A stretch of 32,676 bases of DNA from Candidatus Oleimmundimicrobium americanum (lineage in GTDB: Bacteria; Actinomycetota; Aquicultoria; UBA3085; Oleimmundimicrobiaceae): contig DFBH01000060.1 of assembly GCA_002366545.1 (NCBI GenBank), forward strand, positions 1 to 32,676, in the 5' to 3' direction. Both the position numbers and the translations under genes were made by a program. The notes below the pieces were generated by a model. It saw only the letters and a list, made by a program, of their open reading frames with translations. It had not been told where the DNA came from and did not search any database. This document shows positions 32,213-32,676 of this stretch, in pieces (positions within the stretch are counted from its first letter, which is position 1; every line of letters begins with the position of its first letter).

Positions 32213-32255
32213 TTTTATAATAAATTGCCTTCGAACAAAACAATTTATTATAAAA
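32213..32255 (-). promoter_or_regulatory. 15-bp perfect inverted repeat between tRNA-Trp and secE
   Basis: Arms 32213-32227 and 32241-32255 (TTTTATAATAAATTG and its complement, read leftward) enclose a 13-base loop and begin directly after the tRNA CCA end. In the direction of transcription the hairpin is followed by A residues, not U, so it is not a normal intrinsic terminator. It may be an RNA processing site. The distal arm also holds TATAAA, 18 bases after TTGTTT, so a secE promoter is another possibility. Confidence 0.5.
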
Positions 32256-32333
32256 TGGCAGGCCTGGAGGGATTCGAACCCCCAACATCCGGTTTTGGAG
32301 ACCGGCGCTCTAGCCAATTGGAGCTACAGGCCT
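32256..32333 (-). tRNA. trnW: tRNA-Trp (CCA anticodon), CCA end encoded
   Basis: The cloverleaf is complete: acceptor AGGCCTG/CAGGCCT, D arm GCTC/GAGC, anticodon arm CCGGT/ACCGG with loop CTCCAAA (anticodon CCA at 32296-32298), T arm GGGGG/CCCTC with TTCGAAT loop, discriminator G and an encoded CCA (32256-32258). It lies between rpmG and secE, a common arrangement in bacteria, and is probably cut from the operon transcript. Confidence 0.97.
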
Positions 32334-32402
32334 TCACACTCAACCAATTGTTCACATGAATACGACCTGCAAAAAGCAAACCTGCAGTAATTTAAATATA
32401 TA

Positions 32403-32552
32403 TTAGCGGGTCTCCTTATGTAAAGTGTGTTTCTTGCACCATTTACAGTACTTCTTCAGCTCAATTCTATTTGGATCATTCCGCTTATTTTTATTGGTTG
32501 CATAATTTCTTCGTTTACATTCTGCACACGCAAGCGTGACCATCTGACGCAT
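32403..32552 (-). CDS. rpmG: Large ribosomal subunit protein bL33, zinc-type
   Basis: A short gene of 49 residues: MRQMVTLACAECKRRNYATN, KNKRNDPNRIELKKYCKWCK, KHTLHKETR. Cys9, Cys12, Cys36 and Cys39 form the zinc site of the cysteine-containing bL33 type. bL33 lies near the E site of the 50S subunit. ATG at 32552 follows GGAGAGG at a normal spacing; the Met at residue 4 is a less likely start. The stop is TAA at 32403-32405. It lies 69 bases before tRNA-Trp. Confidence 0.96.
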   Translation of the reverse strand: MRQMVTLACAECKRRNYATNKNKRNDPNRIELKKYCKWCKKHTLHKETR

Positions 32553-32599
32553 AAAAAACCCTCTCCAATATTAAGTACTTCTAAAAGACACAATTAGAC

Positions 32600-32628
32600 A
32601 AGCTACCACCATTTAAAAGATATGTCAA
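32600..32628 (-). promoter_or_regulatory. Sigma-70-type promoter for rpmG-trnW-secE-nusG
   Basis: On the minus strand a perfect TTGACA (32623-32628), a 17-base spacer and TAGCTT (32600-32605) preceded by TGG (extended -10). The -10 box is weak (three of six). The start would be near 32592, about 40 bases before rpmG. Confidence 0.6.
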
Positions 32629-32652
32629 TAAAAAACTACCCCTTTCAGAAGC

Positions 32653-32676
32653 CCTCATTTAAATCCGCTTTCTCTA
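32653..32676. repeat. Copy 2 of the tuf 3' flank; probable stop codon of a second tuf
   Basis: The last 24 bases are identical to 17277-17300, the end of tuf. If the match continues, 32674-32676 is the TAG stop of a second EF-Tu gene lying just outside the window and reading leftward into rpmG. A tuf gene upstream of rpmG-trnW-secE is a common bacterial arrangement. Confidence 0.75.

Noticed and set aside
32168..32359. 63-residue plus-strand frame containing GLEGFEPPTSGFGDRRSSQL
   Set aside because: It is the antisense of tRNA-Trp; this kind of peptide is a well-known annotation artefact of tRNA genes and has no ribosome-binding site here.
32553..32652. A second tRNA gene between rpmG and the right edge
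   Set aside because: No cloverleaf on either strand; the stretch is explained by the promoter and the tuf flank.
1..32676. CRISPR array, integrase or intact transposase
   Set aside because: No regularly spaced repeats and no recombinase motifs were seen on either strand.

Overview
This window is the long universal translation/transcription gene cluster of a bacterium. It reads almost entirely leftward (minus strand) from rpmG near the right edge to rplQ near the left. In transcription order it holds rpmG, tRNA-Trp, secE, nusG, rplK, rplA, rplJ, rplL, rpoB, rpoC, rpsL, rpsG, fusA, tuf, rpsJ, rplC, rplD, rplW, rplB, rpsS, rplV, rpsC, rplP, rpmC, rpsQ, rplN, rplX, rplE, rpsN, rpsH, rplF, rplR, rpsE, rpmD, rplO, secY, adk, map, infA, rpmJ, rpsM, rpsK, rpsD, rpoA and rplQ. 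The secE-nusG/L11/L10-rpoBC, str, S10, spc and alpha blocks are fused without foreign genes between them. Gaps are short and several genes overlap by 1 to 17 bases.

The DNA is AT-rich, but the proteins look Actinomycetota-like. RpoC carries the long charged insertion near residues 155-248 that I associate with actinobacterial beta-prime. The RpoB rifampicin region reads SGLTHKRRLSALGPGG, as in mycobacteria. No L7Ae-like gene lies between rpoC and rpsL. EF-Tu has a four-cysteine loop that I also remember from Clostridia. My best inference is a deep-branching, low-GC, uncultured actinobacterial lineage, with a clostridial relative as the alternative. L33, L36, S14, S4 and L24 are all zinc-type, Adk has a zinc lid, and several start codons are TTG or GTG.

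Regulation visible in the sequence: consensus-like sigma-70 promoters lie before rpmG, rpsL and infA (the last two overlap the end of the upstream gene). A weaker promoter lies before rpoB. An L10 leader with an attenuator-like hairpin precedes rplJ-rplL. Inverted repeats lie between tRNA-Trp and secE and between rplL and rpoB. A long palindromic terminator follows rplQ.

The two edges are the less ordinary parts. The last 24 bases repeat exactly the 3' end and downstream flank of tuf, which predicts a second tuf copy just outside the window. At the left, beyond the rplQ terminator, lies about 0.8 kb without an intact gene. It contains a GC-rich, hairpin-rich island, degenerate direct repeats and a broken HTH gene remnant, followed by a frameshifted unknown gene and the 3' end of an unknown rightward gene. 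I found no clearly new biological system. The accessory left edge and the intergenic structures are the parts most worth checking.
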